Assembly: GCF_018130545.1 (NCBI RefSeq)
Contig: NZ_JAFCKF010000003.1
Span: 682,001-746,000 of the forward strand
DNA length: 64,000 nt
Source of the DNA: Bradyrhizobium tropiciagri
Lineage (GTDB): Bacteria; Pseudomonadota; Alphaproteobacteria; Rhizobiales; Xanthobacteraceae
Direction: 5' to 3'
Shown: positions 1 to 9,478 of the stretch, in pieces
How the letters are laid out: the number at the start of each line of letters is the position of its first letter
Position numbering within the stretch: the stretch's first letter is position 1
Translations under genes and position numbers: made by a program
Notes under the pieces: generated by a model
Databases searched by the model: none
What the model saw: only the letters and a program-made list of their open reading frames with translations
Told to the model about the DNA's origin: nothing

Positions 1-1
1 A

Positions 2-49
2 ATGGTTTCGGACGGCGCCTGCATCAATGCAATTGCCCGTGCGCAATAG
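2..49 (+). CDS. possible C-terminal tail of an upstream gene
   Basis: An open frame runs from the window edge to TAG at 47-49 and would encode a short tail ending in ARAQ. It stops 20 bases before the TTG start of the next gene, which would fit an upstream gene of the same operon. Only about 15 codons are visible, so no family can be named and the frame may be chance. Confidence 0.25.
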   Translation: MVSDGACINAIARAQ

Positions 50-69
50 TGTGACTGTCGGAGATAGCA

Positions 70-1557
70 TTGGCCCCTTATTCATCCCAGACGAATGCAG
101 CGGCGACGTTGCCCAATGAGCCGCAGCCGCTCAGCAAACGTAAGCGCGAATTCCTAGAGCGCATCGAGGCCACGCTCGAGGAACAGGAGCGCTGGCGGAA
201 GATCAATTCGGCTTACTATGCCGAAGACCTTCAATACATGCGCTTCCTGATTCCTCCCGGGAAGCGGGTGCTCGAACTGGGTTGCGGCCGTGGCGAGCTG
301 CTTGCTGCGCTTGAGCCCTCCTATGGAGTGGGCATCGACTTCAGCCGAGCGGCGATCACACGCGCGCGCGAACGATTTCCAAATCTGCAATTTCATGAAG
401 GCGACGTGGAAGACCCGCAAACGTTTGACGCGATCGAAGGTCCATTCGACTACGTCGTCATCGCGGATACGATCGGGATGTTCGACGACATCGACGGAAC
501 GCTGGGACTGATCCAGAGGATCTGCTCACCATCGACGCGACTGGTGATCTCCTACTACTCTCCGCTTTGGGAACCGATCCTCAAGATTGGAGAAATGCTC
601 AAGCTGAAGAGCTTGCAGCCGAAGATCAACTATATCGCAACTTCGGATTTTCTTAACCTGATGGATCTTGCCGATCTTGAGGTCATCAGGCACGAGCAAC
701 GGCAATTGCTGCCGCGGCGATGGTTCGGGTTGGGACCATTCATCAATCGGTTCATCGCGCCGCTGCCGGGCATCCGCAATTTATGCTTGCGGACATATCT
801 TGTCGGGCGCCCAATACGGCAGTTTGCCGATCGGAAGCTCTCGGCGAGCATCCTCATTCCTTGTCGCAACGAACGGGGCAACATCGAAAGCGCCATCAAG
901 CGCATGCCCAGGTTCGGCAGCGCGCAGGAGATCATCTTCGTCGAGGGCAACTCGAGTGACGGCACCTTCGAGGAGTGCGAGCGGGTTCGCGACGCCTATC
1001 GGGGCGTTTGGGACATCACGGTGCTCAAGCAGGACGGCAAGGGTAAAGGCGACGCCGTACGAAAAGGCTTTGCGGCGGCCAAGCAAGACGTGCTGATGAT
1101 CCTCGATGCGGACCTGACCATGCCACCCGAGGCGCTACCAAAATATCACGCCGTGATCGAAAGCGGAAAGGCTGAATTCGTCAATGGCAGCCGCCTTATC
1201 TATCCGATGGAAAACGAAGCGATGCGGCCGCTCAATCTAATTGCCAATCGATGCTTTGCGTACATTTTCAGCTATCTGACCAACACGCGATTGACCGACA
1301 CATTGTGTGGCACCAAGGTCCTGCTGCGAAAGGACTACGAGGTGCTGGCACGCGAGCGATCCTATTTCGGCAATTTCGATCCGTTCGGTGACTTCGACCT
1401 GATCTTCGGCGCGGTGAAGCAAAACCTGAAGCTGATCGAAACGCCCATTCACTACAAGGCCCGCACGTTCGGCGAAACTCAGATTTCGCGATTTCGCGAC
1501 GGCTGGCTGCTGCTTAGGATGGTCGTATTCGCCTATCGCAAGCTCAAAGCTATATGA
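70..1557 (+). CDS. fused SAM methyltransferase - family 2 glycosyltransferase
   Basis: The 495-residue product has two catalytic domains. The N-terminal half is a class I SAM methyltransferase with glycine-rich motif I (VLELGCGRGE, residues 67-76) and the acidic GVGIDFS at 86-92. From about residue 257 a GT2 domain begins with SILIPCRNE and carries a DxD-type nucleotide-sugar motif (LDADLT, about 345-350). No membrane segments are evident, so it is probably cytoplasmic or peripheral. The TTG start at 70 has GGAG at 60-63, the best available ribosome site. The next gene starts 10 bases after the stop, pointing to one operon. The fusion suggests coupled sugar transfer and methylation; the acceptor cannot be told from sequence. 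Confidence 0.85.
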   Translation: MAPYSSQTNAAATLPNEPQPLSKRKREFLERIEATLEEQERWRKINSAYYAEDLQYMRFLIPPGKRVLELGCGRGELLAALEPSYGVGIDFSRAAITRARERFPNLQFHEGDVEDPQTFDAIEGPFDYVVIADTIGMFDDIDGTLGLIQRICSPSTRLVISYYSPLWEPILKIGEMLKLKSLQPKINYIATSDFLNLMDLADLEVIRHEQRQLLPRRWFGLGPFINRFIAPLPGIRNLCLRTYLVGRPIRQFADRKLSASILIPCRNERGNIESAIKRMPRFGSAQEIIFVEGNSSDGTFEECERVRDAYRGVWDITVLKQDGKGKGDAVRKGFAAAKQDVLMILDADLTMPPEALPKYHAVIESGKAEFVNGSRLIYPMENEAMRPLNLIANRCFAYIFSYLTNTRLTDTLCGTKVLLRKDYEVLARERSYFGNFDPFGDFDLIFGAVKQNLKLIETPIHYKARTFGETQISRFRDGWLLLRMVVFAYRKLKAI

Positions 1558-1567
1558 TCGGTGAGCC

Positions 1568-2317
1568 GTGACAAACAATCCAGACGGCTTGAACCAGCGC
1601 CAGATCGTCCACCGCGAAGTGTGGGAAACGAAGGAGGCAATCCGCCTCCTTTACCAAGATTATCACCGGCAGCTTTTTGAGAACTGTCCAGAGGGCGCAA
1701 TTCTCGACATCGGTGGGGGCACCGCCCACATCAAGCAAACTCGCCCGGATGTCGTCTCCATCGACATCCTGCGCTTTCCCGGCATCGATGTCGTGGCCGA
1801 CGCTCATCGGTTGCCATTCCAGAATGGCGTGTTTGGTGGCGTGGTGATGCTCGACGTCTTGCACCACTTAGAGCGCCCGATCGAATTCCTCAACGAAGCG
1901 TCACGCGTGCTGAAGCCAGGCGGACGGCTCGTGATGATCGAGCCGGCGATGACGACGGTTGCACGCAGGTTCTACGACCACTTTCACGAGGAGCCGGTGG
2001 ATATGACTGCCGATCCATTTGCCCCGGTGCCGATCGATCCCAATCGTGACCCGTTCGACGCAAACCAAGCAATTCCCTCGCTGCTGTTTGCCACGGAACC
2101 GGCTCGGCGGCGCGTCGAACAGACCGTGCCATCGTTCCGCGTGCGCAATGTGGACTGGCACAGCCTGTTCGCCTATCCGATGAGCGGCGGACTGCAGAGA
2201 TGGTCTTTGATTCCGGCGGCCCTGGTAAGCCCGACGCTGCAGTTTGAAAAGATGGTACCGGTGTTTCTTCGCAAGCACATCGCGTTCCGAATGATCGTCG
2301 TGCTGGAGCGAGTATAG
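1568..2317 (+). CDS. class I SAM-dependent methyltransferase
   Basis: The 249-residue product is a type 11-like methyltransferase. Motif I (ILDIGGGTAH, about residues 45-54), an acidic post-I region (VVSIDI) and DVLHHL (96-101) followed by the typical EASRVLKPGG segment are all visible. No membrane segment or signal peptide is seen. It starts with GTG 10 bases after the methyltransferase-GT2 fusion and ends one base before the next gene, so the three genes are probably cotranscribed. It likely methylates a sugar, lipid carrier or glycan intermediate, but the substrate is inferred only from neighbours. Confidence 0.8.
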   Translation: MTNNPDGLNQRQIVHREVWETKEAIRLLYQDYHRQLFENCPEGAILDIGGGTAHIKQTRPDVVSIDILRFPGIDVVADAHRLPFQNGVFGGVVMLDVLHHLERPIEFLNEASRVLKPGGRLVMIEPAMTTVARRFYDHFHEEPVDMTADPFAPVPIDPNRDPFDANQAIPSLLFATEPARRRVEQTVPSFRVRNVDWHSLFAYPMSGGLQRWSLIPAALVSPTLQFEKMVPVFLRKHIAFRMIVVLERV

Positions 2318-2318
2318 G

Positions 2319-4919
2319 ATGCAGTACCTGCTGAGGAGGAGCGGAGCTGCAACCGGGCCGGCTTCGATACACCATGTCAGCGACTGGAAGGTCATCGGCG
2401 CAAGATTGATACTCTGGCCACTCGTCATCTTGACGCTGGTGGCGCTCACGCTCCAGCTCGGTATCAAGCAGAAGGAATTCAACTTTACCGGCCCATTCGG
2501 AGCGGAGACGGCTTCGCCGCAAGCCTCCCTCATCTTGGGCGTTCCGCAAGAGCCGCCCGCTCCGTGGTGGCGCCAGCCACTGCTTGGAGACACCGGCGAG
2601 AAACCGCTTCAGTCCTTCCTCGAGCTGCGCATCAACGGCCGCAAGATGGGCCCCGCGCACACCCTGCACGAGATAATTCGGTCAGGCACGACGTCCGGTT
2701 TCAGCCACTGGGGGGAGCAACTGATCTTCGCGCTCCCGCCTGGTGTGAACAACGACGCTACCGCGATCGTGACGCTTCGGTACAGCGTTCGGCCGAGAAC
2801 CTGGGTGACCGCGGCGCTTGCCATCTTGACTGCGCTGCTCGGCTGCTTCGCATATTCCGGTCCGCTTGGATCACTAGCGAAGCGATTTGGAAAGCAAGCA
2901 AAGGCCGTTGCATTAAGAGCCCCTTACTGGATCCTGACTGGGTTCTGCATGGCGGCATTGGCTGCCTCGGCAGTGTTCGCGCTCACCAGCCTGTATGCCT
3001 GGATGATGGGCTACGCGCTGCCAACCACCGCGCTCATCCGCTGGTCGCCAATCGCCAAGTGGGCAGCCAACAACGAGCCATATCTTGGGTACCCGCTCTT
3101 GATGCTGGCTGGGCTCGGAGCTGTAACGACATGGTCGATCGGCTCGAACGTGTCGGATCAGTCGCTCGTCAGATCATACGAACAATTCGCGCGACGGCTG
3201 CTCACCTGGTGTGGGCTTCCGATCGTCGTGTGTGCTCTTGTTTTCTGTATTAGCTCCATGTGGGCAGGAATCGTCAGGCCCAACGACCCTAACACCACGA
3301 GTCTTGGTGGCCTGATTCCGTTTTCAGACGCGAACGATCACCTGGTGTCCGCCTTCGGTCAGGTGACGAATGGGACGTGGAGCTGGTTCGCGCTTCGGCG
3401 GCCTTTGGCCGCGGCCTTCAGATCCATACTGCTGATCTTTGGCAACCTCTCTTTGCAGAATATGCTGATCCTGCAGGCCTGCGTCCTAGCGGGAGCAACT
3501 TGTTTTGCGACGCATGCGATCATGAAGTGGCGCGGAGTCTGGGCCGGAATAACCTTCTTTGCGTTGAGCTATATCTACAGCCGGTATTTCGTGCCGACAA
3601 CGCTTACCGAGCCACTAGGATTGTTCTGGGCGCTGCTGTCGATTCCGTTTTTTCTCAAGGCCTTTCAGGATCGCTGCGTCAGCGCGGCGCTGATCGCGTT
3701 TGCGATGACAGTCATGGCATTGATGACGCGAATGGGGAGCATGTTTACGATTCCTGCTCTCTTGCTCTGGCTGGTTTGGCAATTCGGACAAGGGGCCAAA
3801 GCAAAGCTCAGGATTGGCCTTGCAGCTTCCTGCATTCTGCTCGGTGTTCTCGGATTGAATTCCGTGCTGCCACGGGCCTATGCGACAGGCCCTGGTTCAA
3901 TGACGACGGGCAATTTTGCCTACGTGCTCTGTGGCCTTTCGATGGGGACAACTTGGGACGGTTGCCTCAAGAGGCTCGCCGCGGAAGGTACGCCTGTTGT
4001 GGGCACCGAAGAAGCCATGGTCCGGCAACTTTACTCGGCCGCCTGGACGCATTTCCGCGCGAACCCCGGCGTCCTCTTCCAGCGATTGGCCGAGAGCGTG
4101 GAGGAATTCGCTACGACATTTCCAGGTGCACTTTGGAGGGGCTACGGATGGGTCGTCCAACCTGACTGGCTAGCTCAGAACTTGCTGACAGCGATATGCT
4201 TCGTCGGCCTTTTGTACGGCGCCATACGACGAGCGAAGGCTGTCGAGCTCACATTCTGGGCCCTCGTCTGGACGAGCATCGTGGCATCGTCCGCATTCAT
4301 TTACTTCGACGACGGTGCACGTGCTCTCGCGGCAAGTCAGCCGATGATGGCGCTGTTCTTTGCGCTGGGGCTGAGCAGCCGCGTCGGCGGGTTGACCGAA
4401 GCGGTAGCGCGCTCTCGATTGCCGCGAAACGGATTGATCGTGTTGGTCGTGGCGGCAACACTCTTTGTTTGCGTCCCCTGGACAGCCCATCGCCTCTCGC
4501 CCGGGAAACCGGAGGGCGCAAATTTAGCATCAAAGCCGGGCGAGACCTTTGTCTTCGGTGGCCATCGGATTTCTGGTTTCCTCGTCGTCGATGACAGCCA
4601 GCCTCTTCGCAATGATATTCCGTCGATTCATCTTGCGGACTTCGCGGCCATCGTCGCCCAAAGCGGGGTCGAGCATTTTCAAGATTTGATCCATCCCGTC
4701 ATGCCACCCCTACCTTTTGGCTTCGTGTTTGCTCCACGCTTGGAAAAGGATGTCGTTGGCGGGCCCTTGTATATCGTGCCGGCGGAGGTTGTTGTACGTC
4801 GCGACATCCCAGCGTGGCATTTCGACGTGGAGCCATGGGGCCAGCTTCATGCCGGCTTTGGGATGCCGTATTGGCTGCACGTTACGAAGGCGGAGCCGTT
4901 GCCGGCAGCAGAGCGGTAA
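2319..4919 (+). CDS. large polytopic membrane protein, GT-C glycosyltransferase-like, with periplasmic module
   Basis: The 866-residue product has a first membrane segment at about residues 28-48, then a roughly 100-residue extracytoplasmic module (LELRINGRKMGPAHTLHE and FSHWGEQLIF), then about ten hydrophobic segments from about 160 to 720 and a soluble C-terminal tail. The first large loop after the module has an acidic patch (PFSDANDH) followed by RRPLAA. This recalls GT-C enzymes that use lipid-linked sugars, but the assignment is an inference. The GPAHxLH module recurs in the small exported protein at 52541-53020. The ATG follows the upstream stop by one base, indicating translational coupling with the two methyltransferase genes. 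Confidence 0.6.
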   Translation: MQYLLRRSGAATGPASIHHVSDWKVIGARLILWPLVILTLVALTLQLGIKQKEFNFTGPFGAETASPQASLILGVPQEPPAPWWRQPLLGDTGEKPLQSFLELRINGRKMGPAHTLHEIIRSGTTSGFSHWGEQLIFALPPGVNNDATAIVTLRYSVRPRTWVTAALAILTALLGCFAYSGPLGSLAKRFGKQAKAVALRAPYWILTGFCMAALAASAVFALTSLYAWMMGYALPTTALIRWSPIAKWAANNEPYLGYPLLMLAGLGAVTTWSIGSNVSDQSLVRSYEQFARRLLTWCGLPIVVCALVFCISSMWAGIVRPNDPNTTSLGGLIPFSDANDHLVSAFGQVTNGTWSWFALRRPLAAAFRSILLIFGNLSLQNMLILQACVLAGATCFATHAIMKWRGVWAGITFFALSYIYSRYFVPTTLTEPLGLFWALLSIPFFLKAFQDRCVSAALIAFAMTVMALMTRMGSMFTIPALLLWLVWQFGQGAKAKLRIGLAASCILLGVLGLNSVLPRAYATGPGSMTTGNFAYVLCGLSMGTTWDGCLKRLAAEGTPVVGTEEAMVRQLYSAAWTHFRANPGVLFQRLAESVEEFATTFPGALWRGYGWVVQPDWLAQNLLTAICFVGLLYGAIRRAKAVELTFWALVWTSIVASSAFIYFDDGARALAASQPMMALFFALGLSSRVGGLTEAVARSRLPRNGLIVLVVAATLFVCVPWTAHRLSPGKPEGANLASKPGETFVFGGHRISGFLVVDDSQPLRNDIPSIHLADFAAIVAQSGVEHFQDLIHPVMPPLPFGFVFAPRLEKDVVGGPLYIVPAEVVVRRDIPAWHFDVEPWGQLHAGFGMPYWLHVTKAEPLPAAER

Positions 4920-5137
4920 TGTTTTGCTGGTATTCAGCGTAAGGTAAATCGGCCTCCCAGCACCTGCTCACCAAGGAATGTTGCCCTATCGTCGGGAGCG
5001 AAGGCGGGCAACGCTCTCCCTGGTGGTGCGGATATGGGTTTCCACCAATTGAACCCCCTCAGCTTCCCGATCACCAAACAGACATAAGACCGCCTCGCCC
5101 TCGCCGATCACCATGACGGCTTACCCCGGGATGACCG

Positions 5138-6865
5138 ATGCGCCGCCTGCTCCTGATCCCCTGCCTGCTTGCCGCCATGCTGTGGGCGGCGCCCGGTTTC
5201 GCCCAGACGCGCGCCCAGCTCGGCCCGCTCTGCACGACCGACACCACGCCCGCCGACCAGATGATCGACGCCTGCACCAAGATCATCGCGCTGAAGGTGT
5301 TTTCCGGCGAGAAGCTCGCGACCATCCATTTCTGGCGCGCGGTCGGCTGGAACAAGAAGGGCAACTATGCGCAGGTGATCATTGACGCCACCGAGGCGTT
5401 GCGCCTCAAGCCCAGCACCGCCGTCTACAATTTGCGCGGCTCGGCCTATTACGACAAGGGCGAGTACGACATCGCGATCGCCGACTTCAACGACGCGCTG
5501 CGCATGGGGCCGCCGAGCGGCATCATCTTTCACAACCGCGGCAACGCCTATCGCGGCAAGGGCGACTACGCCAAGGCGATCGCCGACTACGACGCCGCGA
5601 TCAAGGCCGGTCCGAAATCGGCGTTCTCCTATCAGAACCGCGGCTCCTCGAAGCAGGCACTCGGCGATCTCGACGGCGCGCTTGCGGACATCAACGAGGC
5701 TGTCCGCATCGATCCCTCGTTACCGCAGCCATTGATCAGCCGCGCCGTGATCTGGCGCGCCAAGGGCGACATCGCGCGGGCGATTGCAGACACGACGGAA
5801 GCGATCCGGCTCGCGAAGGCGAAAGCGCCTGCCAACATCATGACGCCGCCGGGCAGCGTGCTGATCTCAGCCTATACCCAGCGCGGCCTCGCTTATGAGG
5901 CCAACGGCGATACTGCGCACGCCAAGGAAGATTATGCCGCGGTGCTCGGGGGCGTGGCCTCCGATGCCGGCAGCAAGGCCAACCAGGCCACCGCCAAGGT
6001 GCGGCTCGCACTGCTGAAAGAGGCCGACGCAACACCGCGCAAGACGGCGGCGGCGCCTGCGGCCGAGAGCAGCCCTGCTCCGGCGCCGCCGGCGTCCGCC
6101 GCGGCGCCGGCCGCGCCCGCGCCACGCGTGCAGGCTACAGCAACCGGCCAGCGCGTCGCGCTGGTGATCGGCAACGGCGGCTATGCGCATGTGAAGGCGC
6201 TACCCAATCCGCCCAATGATGCCCGCGCCATCGCCAAGAGCCTGCGCGACATCGGCTTCACTGTCTCGGAAGGACTCGATCTCGACCGCAACGCGATGCA
6301 GACGACGATCCACGATTTCCTGCGCGAGGCGGCGCGGTCGCAGATCGCCGTCGTCTACTATGCCGGTCACGGCGTGCAGGTCGACGGCCGCAACTACCTC
6401 GTGCCTGTCGATATCGAGTTCAAGGCGGGCAGCCGCATGACCGACGCGATGGTCGACATGGACACCATCATGGCCGGTCTCGACGACCAGATCCGCACCA
6501 ACATCCTGATCCTCGATGCGTGCCGCAACAATCCGATGGCGCCGCAGATGGCATCCACGGGCCCAAGCCGCGGCATCGAGGGCGGCTCCGGCCTTGCCGC
6601 GCCCGCTACGCTCGGATCAGGCTCGACGCTCGGCGCCGGCACGCTGATTGCGTTCGCGACCGCGCCGGGCCAGGTCGCGCTCGACGGTGAAGGCGCCAAC
6701 AGCCCGTTCTCGGCGGCACTGTCGCGCCATGTCGGCACGCCCGGCCTCGAAGTGCAGCAGATGCTGACACGGGTCCGCGCCGAGGTCGTCGCCGCGACCA
6801 AGGGCAAGCAGGTGCCGTGGTCGAACTCCTCGCTGCTCGGCGAGGTCTATCTGGCAGAGCAATGA
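5138..6865 (+). CDS. secreted TPR-metacaspase (peptidase C14 family)
   Basis: The 575-residue product has a signal peptide (LLIPCLLAAMLWAAPGFAQ, probable cleavage after FAQ), about five tetratricopeptide repeats (residues 55-290) and a low-complexity Ala/Pro linker (about 300-335). A caspase-like domain follows, starting RVALVIGNGGYA. The His-Cys dyad is intact: H411 in YYAGHG and C462 in LDACRNNP. It should act in the periplasm or outside, with the repeats binding a partner. It sits alone between the glycan genes and a convergent metE-like gene. A structural role or proteolysis of envelope partners are both possible; Bradyrhizobium-type genomes usually carry many such metacaspase paralogues. 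Confidence 0.85.
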   Translation: MRRLLLIPCLLAAMLWAAPGFAQTRAQLGPLCTTDTTPADQMIDACTKIIALKVFSGEKLATIHFWRAVGWNKKGNYAQVIIDATEALRLKPSTAVYNLRGSAYYDKGEYDIAIADFNDALRMGPPSGIIFHNRGNAYRGKGDYAKAIADYDAAIKAGPKSAFSYQNRGSSKQALGDLDGALADINEAVRIDPSLPQPLISRAVIWRAKGDIARAIADTTEAIRLAKAKAPANIMTPPGSVLISAYTQRGLAYEANGDTAHAKEDYAAVLGGVASDAGSKANQATAKVRLALLKEADATPRKTAAAPAAESSPAPAPPASAAAPAAPAPRVQATATGQRVALVIGNGGYAHVKALPNPPNDARAIAKSLRDIGFTVSEGLDLDRNAMQTTIHDFLREAARSQIAVVYYAGHGVQVDGRNYLVPVDIEFKAGSRMTDAMVDMDTIMAGLDDQIRTNILILDACRNNPMAPQMASTGPSRGIEGGSGLAAPATLGSGSTLGAGTLIAFATAPGQVALDGEGANSPFSAALSRHVGTPGLEVQQMLTRVRAEVVAATKGKQVPWSNSSLLGEVYLAEQ

Positions 6866-6878
6866 GAGCGCGTAGACG

Positions 6879-7997
6879 TCACTTGCCCCACACCTCGTTC
6901 GCGACCTCGACGGCAAGCCGCAGCTTGGCCCACTGCTCCTCTTCGGAGAGGATGTTGCCCTCCTCGGTCGAGGCAAAGCCGCATTGCGGCGACAGCGCGA
7001 GCTGCTCGAGCGGGGCAAATTTGGATGCCTCCTCCAGCCGCCGCTTGATCGCATCCTTGCTCTCGAGCTCGCCGAACTTCGAGGTGATGACGCCGACCAC
7101 CACGACCTTGTTGCCCTTGGGCAGGAAGCGTAGCGGCTCGAAGCCGCCGGCGCGGTCGGAATCATATTCGAGGAAATAGCCATCGTAATTGGTGCCGGCC
7201 AGCATGGTCTCGGCGACCGGCTCGTAGCCGCCGGAGGAAATCCAGGTCGAGCGGAAATTGCCGCGGCAGACGTGGGTGGAGATCACCATGTCGGACGGCC
7301 GATCGGCGATCGCGTAGTTGATGACCCGGGCGTAGATCTCCTGCAGGCCATCCGGATTGTCGCCGCGCTCGCGCGCCTTCTGCAATTCCTCCGGCGAGCA
7401 CAGATAGGCCCATACGGTGTCGTCGAATTGCAAATAGCGGCAGCCAGCGTCGTAGAACGCCTTCACCGCCTTGCGGTAGGTCTTGCCGAGGTCCTGGAAG
7501 AACTCCTCGAGATCGGGATAGACCTCCTTCGAGATCAGCTTGCGGCCGCCGCGGAAGTGCAGCACAGCCGGCGACGGAATCGTCATCTTCGGCGTGACAT
7601 GAGCCTGGTCGGCATACTTCTTCAGGAACTTGAAATGATCGAGCATCGGGTGCTGGTCGGAGAAGTCGAGCTTGCCGGTCACCCTGATGGCGTCGTGCCG
7701 GGTCTGCACGCCCGCGAACTGGATGCCCATGTCGGGGTGGAACAGCTCGCAGCCGGTCAGGTGGCTGAGGAAATCGAAGTGCCACCAGGAGCGGCGGAAC
7801 TCGCCGTCGGTCGCAAGCTTGAGGCCAACCGAGGCCTGCTTGTGCACGACCTTCTCGATCTCCATGTCCTCGATCTTGCGCAGCTCGTCGGCCGAGATCT
7901 CGCCCCTCTCCAGTCTGGCGCGGGCCTCCTTGATCTTCGGCGGGCGCAACAGGCTGCCGACCTCATCGGCGCGGAACGGAGGCTTGGTTCGCTGCAT
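6879..7997 (-). CDS. MetE C-terminal-domain protein (YxjG-like cobalamin-independent methyltransferase)
   Basis: The product is about 372 residues, half the size of full MetE, and matches the YxjG/YxjH group that contains only the catalytic domain. Likely zinc ligands are present: the H-x-C of ISTHVCRGN (about 242-244), an acidic residue in FLEYDSD and the cysteine of SPQCGF (about 339). ATG at 7997 is preferred to TTG at 8003 because GGGAG lies six bases upstream. The gene follows livF after a 19-base gap and is probably the last gene of the transporter operon. The expected chemistry is methyl transfer to a thiol such as homocysteine. The methyl donor is unknown for this group and may be the imported compound. 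Confidence 0.8.
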   Translation of the reverse strand: MQRTKPPFRADEVGSLLRPPKIKEARARLERGEISADELRKIEDMEIEKVVHKQASVGLKLATDGEFRRSWWHFDFLSHLTGCELFHPDMGIQFAGVQTRHDAIRVTGKLDFSDQHPMLDHFKFLKKYADQAHVTPKMTIPSPAVLHFRGGRKLISKEVYPDLEEFFQDLGKTYRKAVKAFYDAGCRYLQFDDTVWAYLCSPEELQKARERGDNPDGLQEIYARVINYAIADRPSDMVISTHVCRGNFRSTWISSGGYEPVAETMLAGTNYDGYFLEYDSDRAGGFEPLRFLPKGNKVVVVGVITSKFGELESKDAIKRRLEEASKFAPLEQLALSPQCGFASTEEGNILSEEEQWAKLRLAVEVANEVWGK

Positions 7998-8016
7998 GGT
8001 CAACTCCCGAACGTTT

Positions 8017-8733
8017 CTAATGTGCTTTGGCCCCGGAGACGCCGAGATGGCGCTCGAGGACGGACGGATCGGCCTTCAACGCGCTGCTCGCGGCATCGTG
8101 CACGATCGTGCCGCGTTCCAATATCACAACGCGGTCGGCGAGCCCCAGAATCTTTTGCGCGTTCTGCTCGACGATGATCGAGCAGATGCCGCCCGAGCGC
8201 GTGATGGTTCCGATCGCCTTTAACAATTCCTCAACGATGATCGGCGCGAGGCCTTCGGTCGGCTCATCCAGCAGCAGCACTTTCGGGTTCAAGGTCAGCG
8301 CGCGGCCGATCGCCAGCATCTGCTGCTCGCCGCCGGAGAGCTGGTTGCCGAAATTGCCGCGCCGCTCTTTCAGCCGCGGAAACATCTCGTACACCTGCTC
8401 GACCGTCCACGGTCCAGGTTGCGCCACCGCGGTCATGTTCTCTTCCACCGTCAGCGAGCGGAAGATGTTGCGTTCCTGCGGCACCCAGCCGATCCCGGCG
8501 CGCGCGCGCTGATCCGGCCGCATCGCCGTGATGTCATTGCCTGCGAGCGCAACGCTGCCGCTGAAGCGTCTGACGATCCCGACGATCGAGTTGATCAGCG
8601 TGGTCTTGCCGGTGCCATTGCGGCCGAGCAGCGCGAGCACCTGGCCCTCGGCAAGCGCCAGCGACATGTCCGGCAGCACCACCGCCTCGCCGTACCCGGC
8701 ACGCAAGCTTTTGATGGAGAGCAGGTCAGACAT
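8017..8733 (-). CDS. livF: branched-chain amino acid-type ABC transporter ATPase LivF
   Basis: This 238-residue ATPase has Walker A (GRNGTGKTT), the LSGGEQQMLAIGRAL signature and Walker B (VLLLDEPTEGLAP). It is the usual length for LivF. Its start overlaps the end of livG by eight bases, so translation is coupled. It powers import together with LivG, LivH and LivM encoded upstream on the same strand. The family moves branched-chain amino acids, other amino acids, amides, urea or aromatic acids, so the substrate cannot be fixed from this gene. Confidence 0.92.
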   Translation of the reverse strand: MSDLLSIKSLRAGYGEAVVLPDMSLALAEGQVLALLGRNGTGKTTLINSIVGIVRRFSGSVALAGNDITAMRPDQRARAGIGWVPQERNIFRSLTVEENMTAVAQPGPWTVEQVYEMFPRLKERRGNFGNQLSGGEQQMLAIGRALTLNPKVLLLDEPTEGLAPIIVEELLKAIGTITRSGGICSIIVEQNAQKILGLADRVVILERGTIVHDAASSALKADPSVLERHLGVSGAKAH

Positions 8734-9478
8734 CGGCGGCCTCGCCGAGATAGACCGCCCTCACCTGCTGATCGCGCGCGACTTCGTCGGGCGCGCCTTC
8801 GGTGAGCAGACCGCCATTGACCAGCACCGAGATGCGGTCGGCAAAGGAGAACACGAGGTCCATGTCGTGCTCGATCAGCAGCACGGTGACGTCGCGCGGC
8901 AATGCCGCGACCGCGGCCAGGATGTCGTGGCGCTCGCTTTCGGGCACGCCGGCCGCGGGCTCGTCGAGCAGCAGCACCCGCGGCTTCGCCGCGATCGCAA
9001 CCGCGATCTCGAGCAGGCGCTGCTTGCCGTAGGGCAATGTAGAGGTGAGTTCGGTCATCACGTCGAGCAAATGAAAGCGCGCCAGGATTTCGGCAATCTC
9101 GGCGTTGACGTCGGCGCGCGTCCCCATCCGCCGCCACCAGTCGCCGCCACGGCCCATTCGCTCGGACACCGCAAGCCCGATGGTCTCGAGCGGGGTCAGG
9201 TCGGCATAGAGCTGGTTGATCTGGAAGGTGCGTGACAGCCCGCGCAGCACCCGTCTGTGCACGGAAAGGCCGGTGATGTCGCGGCCCTCAAGCAGGATCT
9301 GCCCGCTGTTCGGCGTCAGCACGCCGGTGAGCTGATTGATGACCGTGGTCTTGCCGGCGCCGTTCGGCCCGATCAGCGCGTGGCGGGCACCCTGCATCAC
9401 CTTCAGCGAGAGGTCGCGGGTGACGCGAAGGCCGCCAAAGGATTTTTCGAGATTGCGGGTTTCGAGCGCGATCGTCAT
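8726..9478 (-). CDS. livG: branched-chain amino acid-type ABC transporter ATPase LivG
   Basis: The 250-residue ATPase has Walker A (GPNGAGKTT), the family hallmark SRTFQINQLY, Walker B (VLLLDEPAAGV) and the IEHDMDLVF switch histidine. The ABC signature is replaced by LPYGKQRLLEIA, as is common in LivG proteins. It overlaps livM by four bases (ATGA) and livF by eight, giving a tightly coupled livHMGF block. It is the second nucleotide-binding subunit of the transporter. Confidence 0.92.
   Translation of the reverse strand: MTIALETRNLEKSFGGLRVTRDLSLKVMQGARHALIGPNGAGKTTVINQLTGVLTPNSGQILLEGRDITGLSVHRRVLRGLSRTFQINQLYADLTPLETIGLAVSERMGRGGDWWRRMGTRADVNAEIAEILARFHLLDVMTELTSTLPYGKQRLLEIAVAIAAKPRVLLLDEPAAGVPESERHDILAAVAALPRDVTVLLIEHDMDLVFSFADRISVLVNGGLLTEGAPDEVARDQQVRAVYLGEAADV

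Noticed and set aside
4402-4409. GCGGTAGC core matching ops inside the 866-aa gene
   Set aside because: Inside coding sequence and followed by GCG rather than n-TG; no leader context.
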